Below are positions 1-10,094 of a stretch of DNA of 64,000 bases, piece after piece (position 1 is the stretch's first letter; each line of letters begins with the position of its first letter). The translations under genes were made by a program, and so were the position numbers. Source of the DNA: Tenodera sinensis. Its lineage: Eukaryota; Arthropoda; Insecta; Mantodea; Mantidae. The notes under the pieces are model-generated. The model did no database searches, was not told the DNA's origin, and saw only the letters and a program-made list of their open reading frames with translations. The stretch spans positions 168,664,251 to 168,728,250 of the forward strand of contig CM060967.1 in the NCBI GenBank assembly GCA_030765045.1, written 5' to 3'.

Positions 1-1060
1 TTTGTAAATTGCTCTTCATTTTTATTCTAGGTCTTATTGCACTGAACCGAAGAAACATCATTGTACAAAATAGTCTTTTCACTATCAGTTTGCTAAGGTA
101 AATCTTCACGTTGGAAATGGCAATTTTTTCTTCAACATTTTGATTTTGAGTCAATAGCCCTGATTTTCTAGTTTTCATAAATGTATAGTTTTGCTATTTG
201 TTACCAGAATTATGTTTAATTTAACAATTTTTACATTCAAGTTAGTCTGGGCATTGTAGATATTTCTTTTCAACATTTCTCGAAATTAAAATTTTCAATA
301 TTTCTATCTTTTTCAGTCCCTAGGAAGTAATCTTGAAGTTATGCTACACACCTCACTCATTCATCATTTTGATGAACTACTATGATCTTAACATAAATCA
401 CAAAAGCTCTGTAGCCATTTAAATAAAAGTTCAGTAGGTAAAAAGAGAAATTTTGATTTTCAAAATTGATAACTTTAATAATTGAGGTTCAAATCATTGT
501 ACATGTTCAAAAAAAACAATTAAAGTGTGAGATATATATGTTTATAGAACCTACAGAATTTGAAAAATATATTGAATTGTCTATTTTGAACTCTTTTATG
601 GTTACCAAAAATTTTTTTTATGCTCGATCATACCCAAATTTATTAATTATGTCTGATAGCAGTCCTTTAATGGACCTCCTTAAGTTCAAACTTTCATTTC
701 TTCACCCAATCGGAGAATTCAATTTTCATTAAAGGACAGTGTTCCACCATTCAGAGAAATTCCATGAGGCAATGACAAAGCGCAATATCGATTAATTCTC
801 GAAACGCAACTAGCGCGAGTTTAGAACAATGCTAAAATGTTATACACTAGTGAGATATGTTCAATTTGCCTTCTATTTTTCAATGTCACGTAACATTTCA
901 AGGTTATAATTTTAATCATGCATTTGTGACGTGCTGGAAAGGAATCGACGTTTAGCGCCTGCGCAGAACTCCAAATATCAGCTGATGTAATATGTAGGTC
1001 ATTGTCCCTAGTGAGTGTACAACATTTTACAATATTTCAACTATAAAATTAGGTATACAG
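1..1060. other. AT-rich sequence, nothing recognised
   Basis: AT-rich non-coding sequence. The only notable open frame (466-732, 88 residues) begins with a non-ATG codon, is low in complexity and matches no family I know. I see no repeat shared with the rest of the window. Confidence 0.6.
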
Positions 1061-1088
1061 TCGAGCATAAATTGTCGTATGAAACTTA

Positions 1089-1157
1089 ACTATGATGGTA
1101 ATTAAGACGCTCGTATGAAAATTGGGAAACCTACGTCTTAATTACTACCATTATAGT
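1089..1157. repeat. Hairpin-forming inverted repeat
   Basis: The left arm 1089-1109 (ACTATGATGGTAATTAAGACG minus its last base) is repeated in reverse complement at 1134-1157 with one substitution and a 3-nt insertion. The loop is about 24 nt. The wider block 1074-1125 also recurs in inverted orientation near 1824-1874 with roughly three quarters of positions matching by eye. The class is unknown. Confidence 0.7.
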
Positions 1158-1183
1158 CTCACTGCATAAAATAACTATTAAGT

Positions 1184-2547
1184 GTTGGCAGTGTAAATAT
1201 TTCTAGTTTATTGTACCAAACATTTGTAAAATATTGTGGCTAAAAATATAGATTTTTGTAATGCGTGCCATAATGACCAATACAACTTGTTTATGGTGGT
1301 AAGGTTGTATAAATGTTAATACATACATACGGGAAATATCCCTCATGTTTCATTTGTCCGAGCAGCCAGAATGCGGTGCATTTGTTGTCAGGTTGCATCC
1401 CATCCTTCGCAGCAGATTATGTGAGATCGGCGAGGACGGGTCGCAGGTAGCCACTTCCGCCCAGCCCAGCCCAGCCCTTCAGGAATTATGAAGGGTGGTT
1501 ACCAGAGAACCCGTTAGTTAAAAGGCCGTATCGATGCGATGCGATCTGGTCCAGGGGAAGGAAGGAAGCAAGCGTGTAACAGGATATTTGGTGACTGCAT
1601 TGCGGCACTTGCTCGGGCCGAAGAAACCCCTATAAGTTAGAGTGAGTTGTGCCAACAGGTCTTCCTTCCTTCCTCCCTTTGTTTCCGACTCTTTGTAACT
1701 GCAGCTTTGTGCTTTTACTTGATTCTGGACTTCAGCGGTTTGAAAACAGTCTATTATGCAACGATAGCATAACGATAGGTTAAGCTGCGGGAGCGGGAGT
1801 GGGAGCGGGTTGTATCATAATATTCATACGAGCATCTAATTGTCACTATATTCAAGTTTCATACGATTATTTATTGTTATGTTAGGTACCCTTGACAAAA
1901 TGATACAGAGAGTATGAAAATGACCCCCAAAAACGAGAAGACAACTTGAATTTATTAGGATATTATTTACAGTATGAAAACTAATTATTAAATAAACATA
2001 GTAATTTTATTTTGTGTACGGAAATCGATAGTTTTGCTTTCAGCTGCTTGGAAATGCATGAGACGGCGAGGTATTTATTGCTACAGGCAGATCTTCTGAT
2101 TGGTGGGGTGGTTAGCAGTGTCGTTATGAACTGGTGACCCTTTGATTGTTGCATATCATTTCGATATGCACTGGTGCACCTTTGATTGGTGGATATCAGT
2201 ATCGTTATGAAGAGATGGATACAATGAGGTCCATTATAGTGGCGTATAAGTGCTACATTATGGCATTGTCGATCATAAAATATGTTTTGAGAGAGGTGTG
2301 TGCGTATGTGCGTGTGTGCGCGCGTCCGTGTGTGTTTACTATAACTCAAAAAGAAGCAATCAATGAATACGAAAATTATACGCTCAGTATCTTCCCAGGA
2401 TGTGACAGGAAGGTTTTAAAGAAAACCCAATCATTTTAAGGTACTCACCTATTTATGTTGCCAACAAAAATCTTTATTTTTAGCCAGAATTTTTTAAAAC
2501 TTTTGTTATGATTTGCATAATAAACTGGAAATATTTACACTGCCAAC
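1184..2547. mobile_element. DNA-transposon/MITE-like element with long TIRs
   Basis: The two ends are inverted copies of each other. The left end reads inward from AGTGTTGGCAGTGTAAATAT at 1184. The right end, read from 2547 on the minus strand, gives the same bases, and the next 14 positions match with two differences. Weaker matching continues to about 80 bp, including a shared TGGCTAAAAATA block. The interior has no recognisable transposase. It holds a GC-richer tract (1370-1560) and three degenerate tandem copies of a 40-45 bp unit from about 2097. No clear target duplication is visible; TTAA on the left and TCAA on the right may be a decayed piggyBac-type TTAA, but this is weak. A lone end of the same family lies near 30753. 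Confidence 0.65.
2097..2218. repeat. Three degenerate tandem copies of a ~42-bp unit
   Basis: Each unit starts TGATTGNTG and contains ATATCA or GCAGTGTCG followed by a TCGTTATGAA- or TCGATATGCA-like block. Units begin near 2097, 2142 and 2183. The array lies inside the TIR-bounded element at 1184-2547. Open frames crossing it on both strands (1981-2349 and 2146-2439) have no recognisable content. Confidence 0.55.
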
Positions 2548-2559
2548 ACTCAAAAATAT

Positions 2560-3690
2560 GTTTTGGGTAAGCATTGCATATATATTGAACCTCAATTATA
2601 TTAAATAAAAGGTTTAACTCGACTAACAAGAGGTATACATGAATAAACGTAATAAACGTTTGCAAGAATAGTTAGTAGAAGAATGTGTAGAGAAAGTGAT
2701 ATGAAGTTTAGTTGATAGTCATTACGGCACTTAGCAGACGGCGTTCCTAGCGATCTAATTAGCAGCACAGTTTCATCAGAGAAGACATTAATCTGTAATG
2801 AGTTGAACATGACGGTACACCAAGTGTTACTGGCTTTGAGAAACGCTTCTTCACCTTAAATGGATCCATTCCTGCTTTGGTGACGTAAATCATTGTGTTT
2901 AATGGTCTACTTGCTTCATGTGGGAGCATGACAATCAGCATGTGCAGTGCAAACATATTAGTCATCTAGCCCAGGCGTATTCAACATATTTTAGCCAGAG
3001 AGATTTGAATTGCCCTCTGCCTAAGAATCCATTTTGCTTGCTCTGCCCTTTAGTTAGTATCTATTACTGATGGAGTTTTGAAAATGATCAAATTCCACGT
3101 ACAAAATTGCAGGTAACAGTTTCAAAACTATTTTACAGAAATAGAGAAAGACAGAATGAATTACAGCTCAGTTTGCACCTATGCCATCGATTCCTCTGAT
3201 CTTCCTGTAAAATTAAAAGAAAGTCTTTTGGAAATGTGCATTGAGAGTTCACTGAAAATAAAACTGGAAAGCATGTAAATTTGTGATTTTTGTGTTTATG
3301 CGCGCAAGGAGTACACTGCCTTCTTCCATTCCCTTCTACTTATTTTTGTAATCAGGTTTTCTCTGCATTGACAGCACTCAAAACGAAACAAAGAAACTGT
3401 TTGAGTCCAGAATCACCATTGATACTGGCACTAACGATGATTCAGCCACGATTAGAGGAGCTGGTGTCCAGAAAACAAGCTCAGCTATCTCAATACACAA
3501 ATTGTGTGTGTGTGTTTGCACGCAGGTCTAGCCCCTAGGTGCACCCTGTGGGTATGACTCAGAGGGAGTCGAGACCCGCATGTTTGTGTACAGGTGGTTT
3601 TCTCGCTTGGTTTGAAGTCAACGCATCTTTAATTTATGCTTAGCGCTGTTTTGTCACACCCTGTTCCCCTATATTTCATGAACACCTCGG
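2560..3690. other. No recognisable feature
   Basis: Unique-looking AT-rich sequence. Short open frames on both strands (2601-2810, 2759-2965, 3290-3538) match nothing I recognise and lack consistent coding features. Confidence 0.5.
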
Positions 3691-3692
3691 GA

Positions 3693-4175
3693 ATGCTATT
3701 TTTACTTTCCCTACTATGTAGAGTAGGTAGGGGAAGTATTGTACCTCACTCAAAAATTCAACAATGAGATTTCCCTGTGACAACAGCATATTTAAAAAGC
3801 TAAAAGTCTCTTAAATACAAACGTTGGTATTTGAGTTGAACAGCTTCCAAGGATGCGGCACGAAGACTTTCAAGAAAAGCTTCCTATCCTTTACACGGAG
3901 CTGTTTCCGAAATTTTTGACTTTTCTCAAAAATCACTAACTAGTTGGTGTGTGAATACGGTTTAAGGGCTGGGTCATTAGAGCTTGAGACTGACGATTCG
4001 GATTAAAATATCACACGTTTTAAAATATTTCCATGCCAAAGGGGTACCCTAAATTTGCTGGGAATGTCCCCCAAGACCTCTTCATTCTGAGTGATTTGTA
4101 TAACTGGCAAACCGTGATACATAGACAAAATATTATTGGTGAAAATGTGAGCAAAGCGAAGTTTCAGTGAAGTCC
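3693..4175 (+). mobile_element. Family X copy 1, 5' part
   Basis: Starts with the family X head (TTTTTACTTTCYCTACTATG, then GGGGAAGTATTG) and continues through the internal blocks TTGGTATTTGAGTT, CAAGGATGCGGCACGAAGA and ATAACTGGCAAACCGTGA. About 55 bp near 3940-3995 does not match other copies. The 3' part of an X copy in the same orientation resumes at about 5175, so this copy appears split. Confidence 0.65.
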
Positions 4176-5174
4176 TAATATATTCTTCCAAATAAAAGCG
4201 TACCTAGGTATAAGAGCTACTGACTTTTAAAATGTTTTGTATGAATTAATGATTTATTGAATGCTAAATCTACACACCTTGGATCCTGGTCCTTTTGTTA
4301 TTAGGGCAGCCCTTCAGTATAATTACCTTTACGCACGCATTACACATGTTTAATTTGTGAACGTTTGCTTCCTACCTTTTCACTAATCTTATCCTGCTCA
4401 CATCCTCCCCATTAATATCTATTTCCTGATTTATTGCATCACTTATCTTTATTCACTTTCCCTCTTTCTCAACAATTTATATTAACTCCACTCTTGTAAC
4501 TCTTATTCATCGACTTATGTTATACACTTCAGTACCCCAACTTCACCACTTCACTATAACCTCACTTTCGCCGCATATAAAAGACCTCGGATACCTCGTA
4601 TAATATTTCATGTATTCGCCTGCAGCTACACTCACATGAATACTTTACTATAGAATGCTTTAGTTCAGACTCAAAATAATTATTAATATAAATTTAGGCA
4701 GATCACTTTTCTAAACAATTCTCTCGATTTACTGGCCCAAGCTTAAAATAGGTTGGTCATCCCTGCCACAAAAGTCAATGCTCAATGTCTCTGATAGTTA
4801 GCGGCTACTCGTGTTTCAATTGTTTAATTTAACTTGGATAGCTACTTGTTCCTGGTGTAAAGTCAGAGCGACGCGACCGTGGAGTGTATCGTATGATTCA
4901 TGCTGTTCATTAAGACAGCCACACACGTACAGCCAGCCGTATCTGTCATGTCCGCGCCTCTCCTGTGAAACACAACGTCTGCATGATAACAATTGTTTAA
5001 TTTTGCCTGGATAGCCGAAGAAACCTTCCATTGGAATTCTGGACGATTATCACCTCTCGACAGTTGATGGCGATATCTTGTTGCTGGGGTGTTCCAAACA
5101 GACCAATAAACCTGTATGTGAGTTATACCATCACAGCTTGGGCCGCTGGACAGCTACAGTATTAAATATGGTTA
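4176..5174. other. ~1-kb sequence between two parts of an X copy
   Basis: This block separates the 5' and 3' parts of an X repeat and has no counterpart in other X copies. It contains a direct repeat of about 28 bp (4817-4845 and 4990-5017, both starting CAATTGTTTAATTT and ending GGATAGC). No TIR, poly(A) tail or coding domain was recognised. The two overlapping open frames at 4811-5031 are not recognisable. Confidence 0.35.
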
Positions 5175-5415
5175 CTGGCCATGCAAAGAGAATGGAATTT
5201 CAAAACCATCATATAGCGACCACCTTTAAAACGTTTGACTAACGCTTAACCTTAAAGACCACTGTGTTCCCATTGTGTCTACAAGAAAATGAGCAATAAG
5301 ATAATTTTCGCCAATGTTTATCTCGATTAACATGGAGTAGATAGAGGAATAAGTGTGTATAAGAATAGTTTGTAGAATACTAGAGAAAGTCATGTGAGTG
5401 TAACATATTTTTCCT
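5175..5415 (+). mobile_element. Family X copy 1, 3' part
   Basis: Matches the X 3' region: GGCCATGCAAAGAGAA, CTACAAGAAAATGAGCAATA, a TGTTTATCTCGATTAACATG block and the end CTAGAGAAAGTCATGTGAGT. Roughly 150 bp of the X consensus is missing between this and the 5' part at 3693-4175. Confidence 0.65.
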
Positions 5416-5469
5416 CTGTTTAGTCCACAAATAATGGTAACTCGTAATACACACTCAGTTACTGCATGA

Positions 5470-5690
5470 TTTAAACACTAAGTAAATATTAACCAATAAA
5501 GAGGAAATATATACCCAGGTTCGATAGTAAATTATCTAGTATGTTTATATTCCTGCCTCCAATAATAGCATTAGAGAATTTAATATAGTACATGCATATA
5601 CTTGCAGTAAAGTAGACAAGAAACCGCAGTTAGGTTAGGCTACCAGCACTGAATGCACAAAATTGAACTTTGCACCATCAGCATGAAGGA
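5470..5690. repeat. Interspersed repeat family Z, copy 1
   Basis: Shares ordered blocks with 19440-19650: GTAAATATTA..CCAATAAAGAGG, GCAGTAAARTAGACAAG and CCAGCACTGAATGCA, followed by AAATTSAACTTT. The class is unknown; two copies were seen. Confidence 0.55.
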
Positions 5691-5699
5691 GTCAGAGAA

Positions 5700-6128
5700 T
5701 AGCAATGCTGTTCCTTGTGAAAGGGTAGTAAGCCACTTGGTCATTCCTAATTCATAGGACAGCCGTATGACAGTTATTTTCCAGCGCATGACCTCTTACC
5801 AACTCAACTTAAATTCCTTCGCATCTGAGTTACAGTTAAGACTGGCATCGCTGACAAAACTTACCTGGGCTGCTTTCTTTCTGTTTTATGATACCTAGGT
5901 CTATTGATTCGCGACAGAAAAAAAGACATTATTTTATTCTTCCAGAAGTGCGCTTTGTGTCGTTGTGGGGCAGGTCGGTAACCACCTCACTAATGATGGT
6001 GCATCAGTTTCTTAAAAAACTGCCAACTTATTTACTGTCTAATTAAAAAAGAACAAAATTGCAAACAATTGGACAATACATTACTTTCTTATTAGAAAGT
6101 TGTTCTTGATGTATTTACACAGCCAATG
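5700..6128. other. No recognisable feature
   Basis: AT-rich, no coding or repeat signal seen. Its last bases hold the first copy of the target duplication of the retroposon that follows. Confidence 0.5.
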
Positions 6129-6761
6129 TCTAAAACATTCCGGGCCAAAATGACCTAGCTGTAGACGGGCCCTTAAACTCCACTCACTCACTTACTCACT
6201 CACTTACTCACTCACTTACTCACCCACCCACCCACCCACCCACCCACCCATCCACTCACTCACTTACTCACTCACTTACTCACTTACTTACTCACTCACT
6301 TACTTACTCACTCACTCATTCACTTACTCACTTATTACTCACTCACTTACTTACTCACTCACTTATTTACTTACTCACTTACTTACGCACTCACTCACTT
6401 ATTTACTTACTCATTCACTCACTCGCCCACTTACTCACTCACTCACCCACTCACTCACTTACTCACTCACTTACTCACTTACTTACTCACTCACTTACTC
6501 ACTCCTCACTTACTCACTCACTTACTTACTCACTTACTCACTTACTTACTCACTCACTCACTTACTCACTCACTCACTGACTTACTCACTCACTTACTCA
6601 CTCACTTACTTACTCACTTACTCACTCACTTACTCACTCACTTACTCACTTACTTACTCACTCACTCACTTACTCACTCACTTACTCACTCACTCACTCA
6701 CTTACTCAGTCACTTACTCACTCACTTACTCACTCACTCATTCACTCACTCTAAAACATTC
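6129..6761 (+). mobile_element. TS-CACT retroposon copy 1 with giant tail
   Basis: The insert spans 6141-6749. It is flanked by an exact 12-bp direct repeat TCTAAAACATTC at 6129-6140 and 6750-6761, read as a target site duplication. The body of about 40 bp starts CGGGCCAAAATGACC and ends GGGCCCTTAAAC. It is followed by about 570 bp of imperfect CACT/TACT tetranucleotides with a short CCCA patch near 6223-6250. Other copies in this window have tails of only about 10-60 bp, so this one seems to have grown after insertion. Confidence 0.8.
6180..6749. repeat. (CACT)n/(TACT)n microsatellite, ~570 bp
   Basis: Imperfect tetranucleotide tract mixing ACTC and ACTT units. It forms the 3' tail of the TS-CACT retroposon and is bounded by that element's right target duplication, so it was seeded by the insertion. 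Confidence 0.9.
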
Positions 6762-8285
6762 TCACTGTCGTAAAAAGTAAATGAGTTAATAACTGAAGGT
6801 TAATGAATACATTATCTGCACAGTGTGACAACAGAGTAGGACTGAAAAGGTGAATGTTTTGTTTACTAATCGACTTCCACTACAATGCATGCGTTCGTAC
6901 CTACGACGGGTGTAAATCCAAAGTAGCTGTAGGTTCCGCTACGTGTCTATGTGTTGTCAGCTACTGCAAATAACGAGGGAGGTATGTGTGTGTGGTTTTT
7001 TTTTTTTCCAGCAGTCATCACTAGATCTGAGCTAATAGTGTTTACTGTCAACATTCCTGACCCTCACCTTTACCACACGCTTAAACTGCGCAATTGCCAA
7101 GCGTATGTTTACGAATTTATTGCAATATATACGCTGGAATCCATTATTTAATATCATTTTGTGGCTAAACGATTCATTTTAGCAATGAATGGAAAATACA
7201 TGAATAACTCATATTTTAAAACTCAAAACTGATTGCAGAAGTAAGCGATAAAAGAGTGATGACAAATTAACAATCATTTTACCGAGTCATTACATCAGCA
7301 TAATGGTCTCATTACTTGACCTCCTCTGGTAACTTGATTATTTTGAGTCTTTTTATGTTGCAGGTCATAACTGACCAATATATGCATGGTGTCTAGCACC
7401 TTGGAAATCCTGGAATATCCTGGAAATAACCTTGAATTTGGTTTTCAAATTTTGCTAGACACCATGTAAATGAATGCGTAAGGATAAATGAATATGTAAA
7501 CACATGAAGTTGATAAGTAATAGCCAAAATGATTTCGAAGCCGGAGTCATGTTTTCTTCCATGTATTGTGTATTGTGTTTTGTCTTCCCTACATTTTATT
7601 GTATGAGTTACTTAGGTACCTAAGTCAGTTTTAAACGATTACACTGAAATATGTAATTGTAATCATTTTCGATACAGAGAATCTTCTTTATGTGAGTTAT
7701 GTATTAGCTGGAAACAAGTTCTGTTCCTCGAGCAGAATCTGTTGGAGTAAAGTCACTTCGACATCTGACATTAATTTCTTGCATTATACGACTAAACACT
7801 TAGAATGCATCAGGTCTGATATAATAAACGATCCTTGAACTTTCATTATATTGGCAATTGAAGCGGAAGAGCAACTTATGGGAAGGGTTTTGATGTAGTG
7901 GCTACATCTGAAAGGGTAATAACTTGGATATTGCTGCATCTGCATGACAATTTGCAGGAAAATAATGGTTTGCTCACTCATGGTGAATGCCTTGAGGGAG
8001 ACAGGCTGTGCAGTATTTATGGGCATCGCTACATCCAAGCGGTAGCTGGCGCCCGGCATGTCATGTCACCGAGATGGGATTCTTGAGTAATGTGTACTGA
8101 CATTCAGGAATCCAGCGATATAAACAACTTCAAGTGCGCTCTTGTTTAGCATTTGCACGAGAGGGTCAGCTCGCTATTACCTACTGATTGCGTAGACATA
8201 TCAGATAAAAATCGACAAAGAATTCTGCCGATCACGATTATTATATGATCAAATAGCATACGGTTTCACGGCCGGTGTCATTAAA
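6762..8285. other. Mostly unrecognised sequence
   Basis: Contains a short hairpin repeat (7385-7466) and an unrecognised 91-residue minus-strand open frame with an ATG (7784-8059), which overlaps a 62-residue plus-strand frame. Neither has family features I can name. Confidence 0.45.
7385..7466. repeat. 82-bp hairpin with perfect 14-bp arms
   Basis: CATGGTGTCTAGCA at 7385-7398 is repeated exactly in reverse complement at 7453-7466. Between the arms are two CCTGGAA-containing direct repeats (ATCCTGGAAT and ATCCTGGAAA). Palindromic ends with a short AT-rich core are typical of a tiny MITE or fold-back element, but the family is not identified. Confidence 0.6.
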
Positions 8286-8290
8286 TAGAA

Positions 8291-8388
8291 AATGATTATC
8301 CGGACTTGTGGGCCGTGGTCTCATCTCCTTCTAGACGTTTCGTTAGAAGCTGAGTCGAACATCCCCAGTGGTGTGACGGTAGTACACG
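8291..8388 (-). repeat. Penelope-associated terminal repeat, inverted copy
   Basis: Read on the minus strand this block aligns with 10781-10882 on the plus strand. Shared pieces are GTACTAC, GTCACACCACT, GATGTTCGAC.CAGCTTC, GAAACG, GAAGGAGAT and CACAAG.CC.GATAAT. It sits directly before a GIY-YIG coding fragment on the opposite strand. Penelope-like elements often carry rearranged or inverted terminal repeats, so I take it as part of that element. The link to Penelope is inferred from adjacency. Confidence 0.5.
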
Positions 8389-8470
8389 ACATCCACGCCA
8401 TCTACACACCCACAGAGCAAACACAGAACATGCTACATTCAGCAAAAGATCCAAAAGAACCACTCTCTTC

Positions 8471-8752
8471 TGCGAGTGTGGCTCTGTGTATATAGGGACT
8501 ACTCAACGCACGTTAAACGCACGCATTACAGAATATAACAGGTGTTGCCTTTTGGGACAAACAAAAGTCTGCAGTCGCATAACACGTATTAGAACACATT
8601 ATACAACATTCAGAAACAACTATTCTGTCTTCCACGGTTCATTATTACGCCCGTTTAAGTCGCGAAGCCAGAGATTTTCAAACATAGAGATAACTTCAAT
8701 AGGAAGGAAAAAACAAAGCGCTTCACAAACAAAAATTGTGACATCTGCCTGA
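8471..8752 (+). pseudogene. Penelope-like element, GIY-YIG endonuclease fragment
   Basis: The translation in one frame from 8471 begins CECGSVYIGTTQRTLNARI, then TEYNRCCLLGQTK. This is the VYIG form of the GIY-YIG motif, followed by the conserved Arg of the helix (LNARITEY). In Penelope-like elements this nuclease lies at the C-terminus of the reverse-transcriptase polyprotein and nicks target DNA. After QTK the frame is lost; a later frame gives KHRDNFNRKE, which fits the C-terminal end of such proteins, so at least one frameshift is present. The apparent start at 8486 is GTG and is not a real start. The reverse transcriptase itself is absent. It is a dead fragment, and the Penelope assignment is fairly secure from motif order. 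Confidence 0.65.
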
Positions 8753-8891
8753 CATTGCAGGTGACCATAAAGATCCAGAATACAGAGATATATGACAAAG
8801 TCAATTTTAAGAAGAAGAAGAAGAAAAAAATGATTAAAATTAATATTCAAAATATCTAAAACATTAAAAGATTATAACAAGAAGATAACAG

Positions 8892-9168
8892 TTAACACAT
8901 TGAATACAAGTGATTATTTAAAATATATAAAGAGTCTTTTAGGACATGTAAACATATATTTACAATTTCGGACCATTGCACACCCAGTGCTTTGAGGCAG
9001 GTACTTGTGAATTTAAAACATGTTCCGCGGGCACCAAAGAGTAGTCCTTTTACCTCCCATGCATTTTCAGGTACATTATATCTCTCACTAAGGTGAGGAA
9101 TGCATGGTTGGTAGATGGCTTCCTTTTCCTCGTTCACCTGTGTCGCCTGCTGTAAATGTTGCTCCATT
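8892..9168 (-). pseudogene. C-terminal end of R2/CRE-type LINE polyprotein
   Basis: About 91 codons end with a stop at 8892. Visible motifs in order are QVNEEKEAIYQP, a WEVKGLLFGARGT block and a C-terminal VLKDSLYILNNHLYS. I recognise this layout as the extreme C-terminus of LINE polyproteins with a restriction-like endonuclease, the domain that nicks the target for target-primed reverse transcription. The apparent first codon (MEQHL) is not a real start: it lies within the target duplication where another LINE inserted, and the true upstream coding sequence continues at 10192. A more decayed relative lies at 52456-52690. The family assignment is from memory. Confidence 0.6.
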
Positions 9169-9260
9169 TTTTAAGGGTATTTAAGGACTTACCCTGGGTT
9201 TACCCAGGGCAAATAATGTCCTAAGGCTGTTTCAGAGCAATCGCTCTCTTCAGCCGGCGG
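9169..9260 (-). other. 3' UTR hairpins of the ORF1-only LINE
   Basis: In element orientation, an AGAGC/GCTCT hairpin with loop GATT lies just after CTGA and before GAAAC. Then comes a perfect 7-bp hairpin CCCTGGG-TAAA-CCCAGGG (plus coordinates 9192-9209) inside an outer AGGAC/GTCCT pairing. The element ends CTTAAATACCCTTAAAA at the target duplication. Stem-loops at LINE 3' ends are known to be recognised by the reverse transcriptase in some families; that role here is inferred. Confidence 0.55.
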
Positions 9261-9275
9261 GATAGTTATTTTTAT

Positions 9276-10094
9276 TTATTTATTATAAAATAATGGATTA
9301 GGATGGGATCGGGTTGTATTGTGATGTGTTGGTGAAAGGTCTACTTGAGTGTTGGCGTCTTTTGTATACTTCGTGTATTTTCTGCTGGTATTCGTTGCGC
9401 GGGTGTGTCGTCTTGGTGGTGAAAGGTCTGTTTGTGTGATGACGTCGTCGGAGTGTCTTCCTGGGCCGGTACTCGTCGTACGGGCGAGGACTGCTTCCCA
9501 GGTTGCAACTTGTCTTGTCAATATCTGGATGTCGGCATGTAGTTTTCGTAGTGCTTCAGTGATGTCGTAGATTGAAGCTTGAAGTTCACTTGAAGTCTTT
9601 TGTGGTCCGGTTCGTTGACGGTTATGTGGACGGCGTGCGGTAGAGTTGGTCTTGGCGTTAGGGCCTGCTGGTTGTTCCGGTTGAGGTCGAACTGCGGTCG
9701 GCTGGTGGCGGCGTGGGTTCATGGGGCACATTGCTTGGCCCGTGAAATGTCCATTGCAGTTGCACGTTGCACAATAGACGGGGCGGCGCGACAGGTCATG
9801 GTTGGTGCAAGTCATCGTGAATGTTCCCGCGCCGCAGTAGTGACATCTTGGGCTGAGTGTGTAGGCGTCGGCGGTGTGGCCATATTGACAGCAGCGTCGG
9901 CATGGGACGGGGCGGGAGCTCCGGCTGGCTTCAACTGGAAGAACCTGCCCAAGGGCAGGGAAACCATCAGTTAAGGCAGCACAGTAGTCTCCTTCGTCCC
10001 AAAAATGTAGGTGAACTAGTGGTGACGGCCCTTTGGATGTGTGGATGCGTGTCGCTTTGATGAGGGATGGCCAGCGGAGTCGGGCTGTGTTCAA
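9276..10094 (-). pseudogene. LINE ORF1 (gag-like) with three CCHC knuckles
   Basis: 272 codons ending with a stop at 9276. Residues ~50-60 contain ALGQVLPVE, typical of the stretch before the knuckles in insect Jockey/I/R1-group ORF1 proteins. Three knuckles follow: CX2CX4HX4 with the last Cys changed to Tyr (CRRCCQYGHTADAY), CX2CX3-X-X4C with His changed to Thr (CHYCGAGTFTMTC), and an intact CX2CX4HX6C (CATCNCNGHFTGQAMC). The order CX2CX4HX4C, CX2CX3HX4C, CX2CX4HX6C is the usual one for these nucleic-acid-binding proteins. A basic, threonine-rich C-terminal region follows. The apparent start is TTG, so the N-terminus is missing. Two lost zinc ligands indicate a decayed copy. It binds LINE RNA in living relatives. 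Confidence 0.75.

Noticed and set aside
5630..5645. Insect telomere-type TTAGG repeat
   Set aside because: Only about two units (GTTAGGTTAGGC); chance level.
6180..6749. CRISPR-like or satellite array of independent origin
   Set aside because: No spacers; the tract is bounded by a retroposon body and its target duplication, so it is a retroposon tail.
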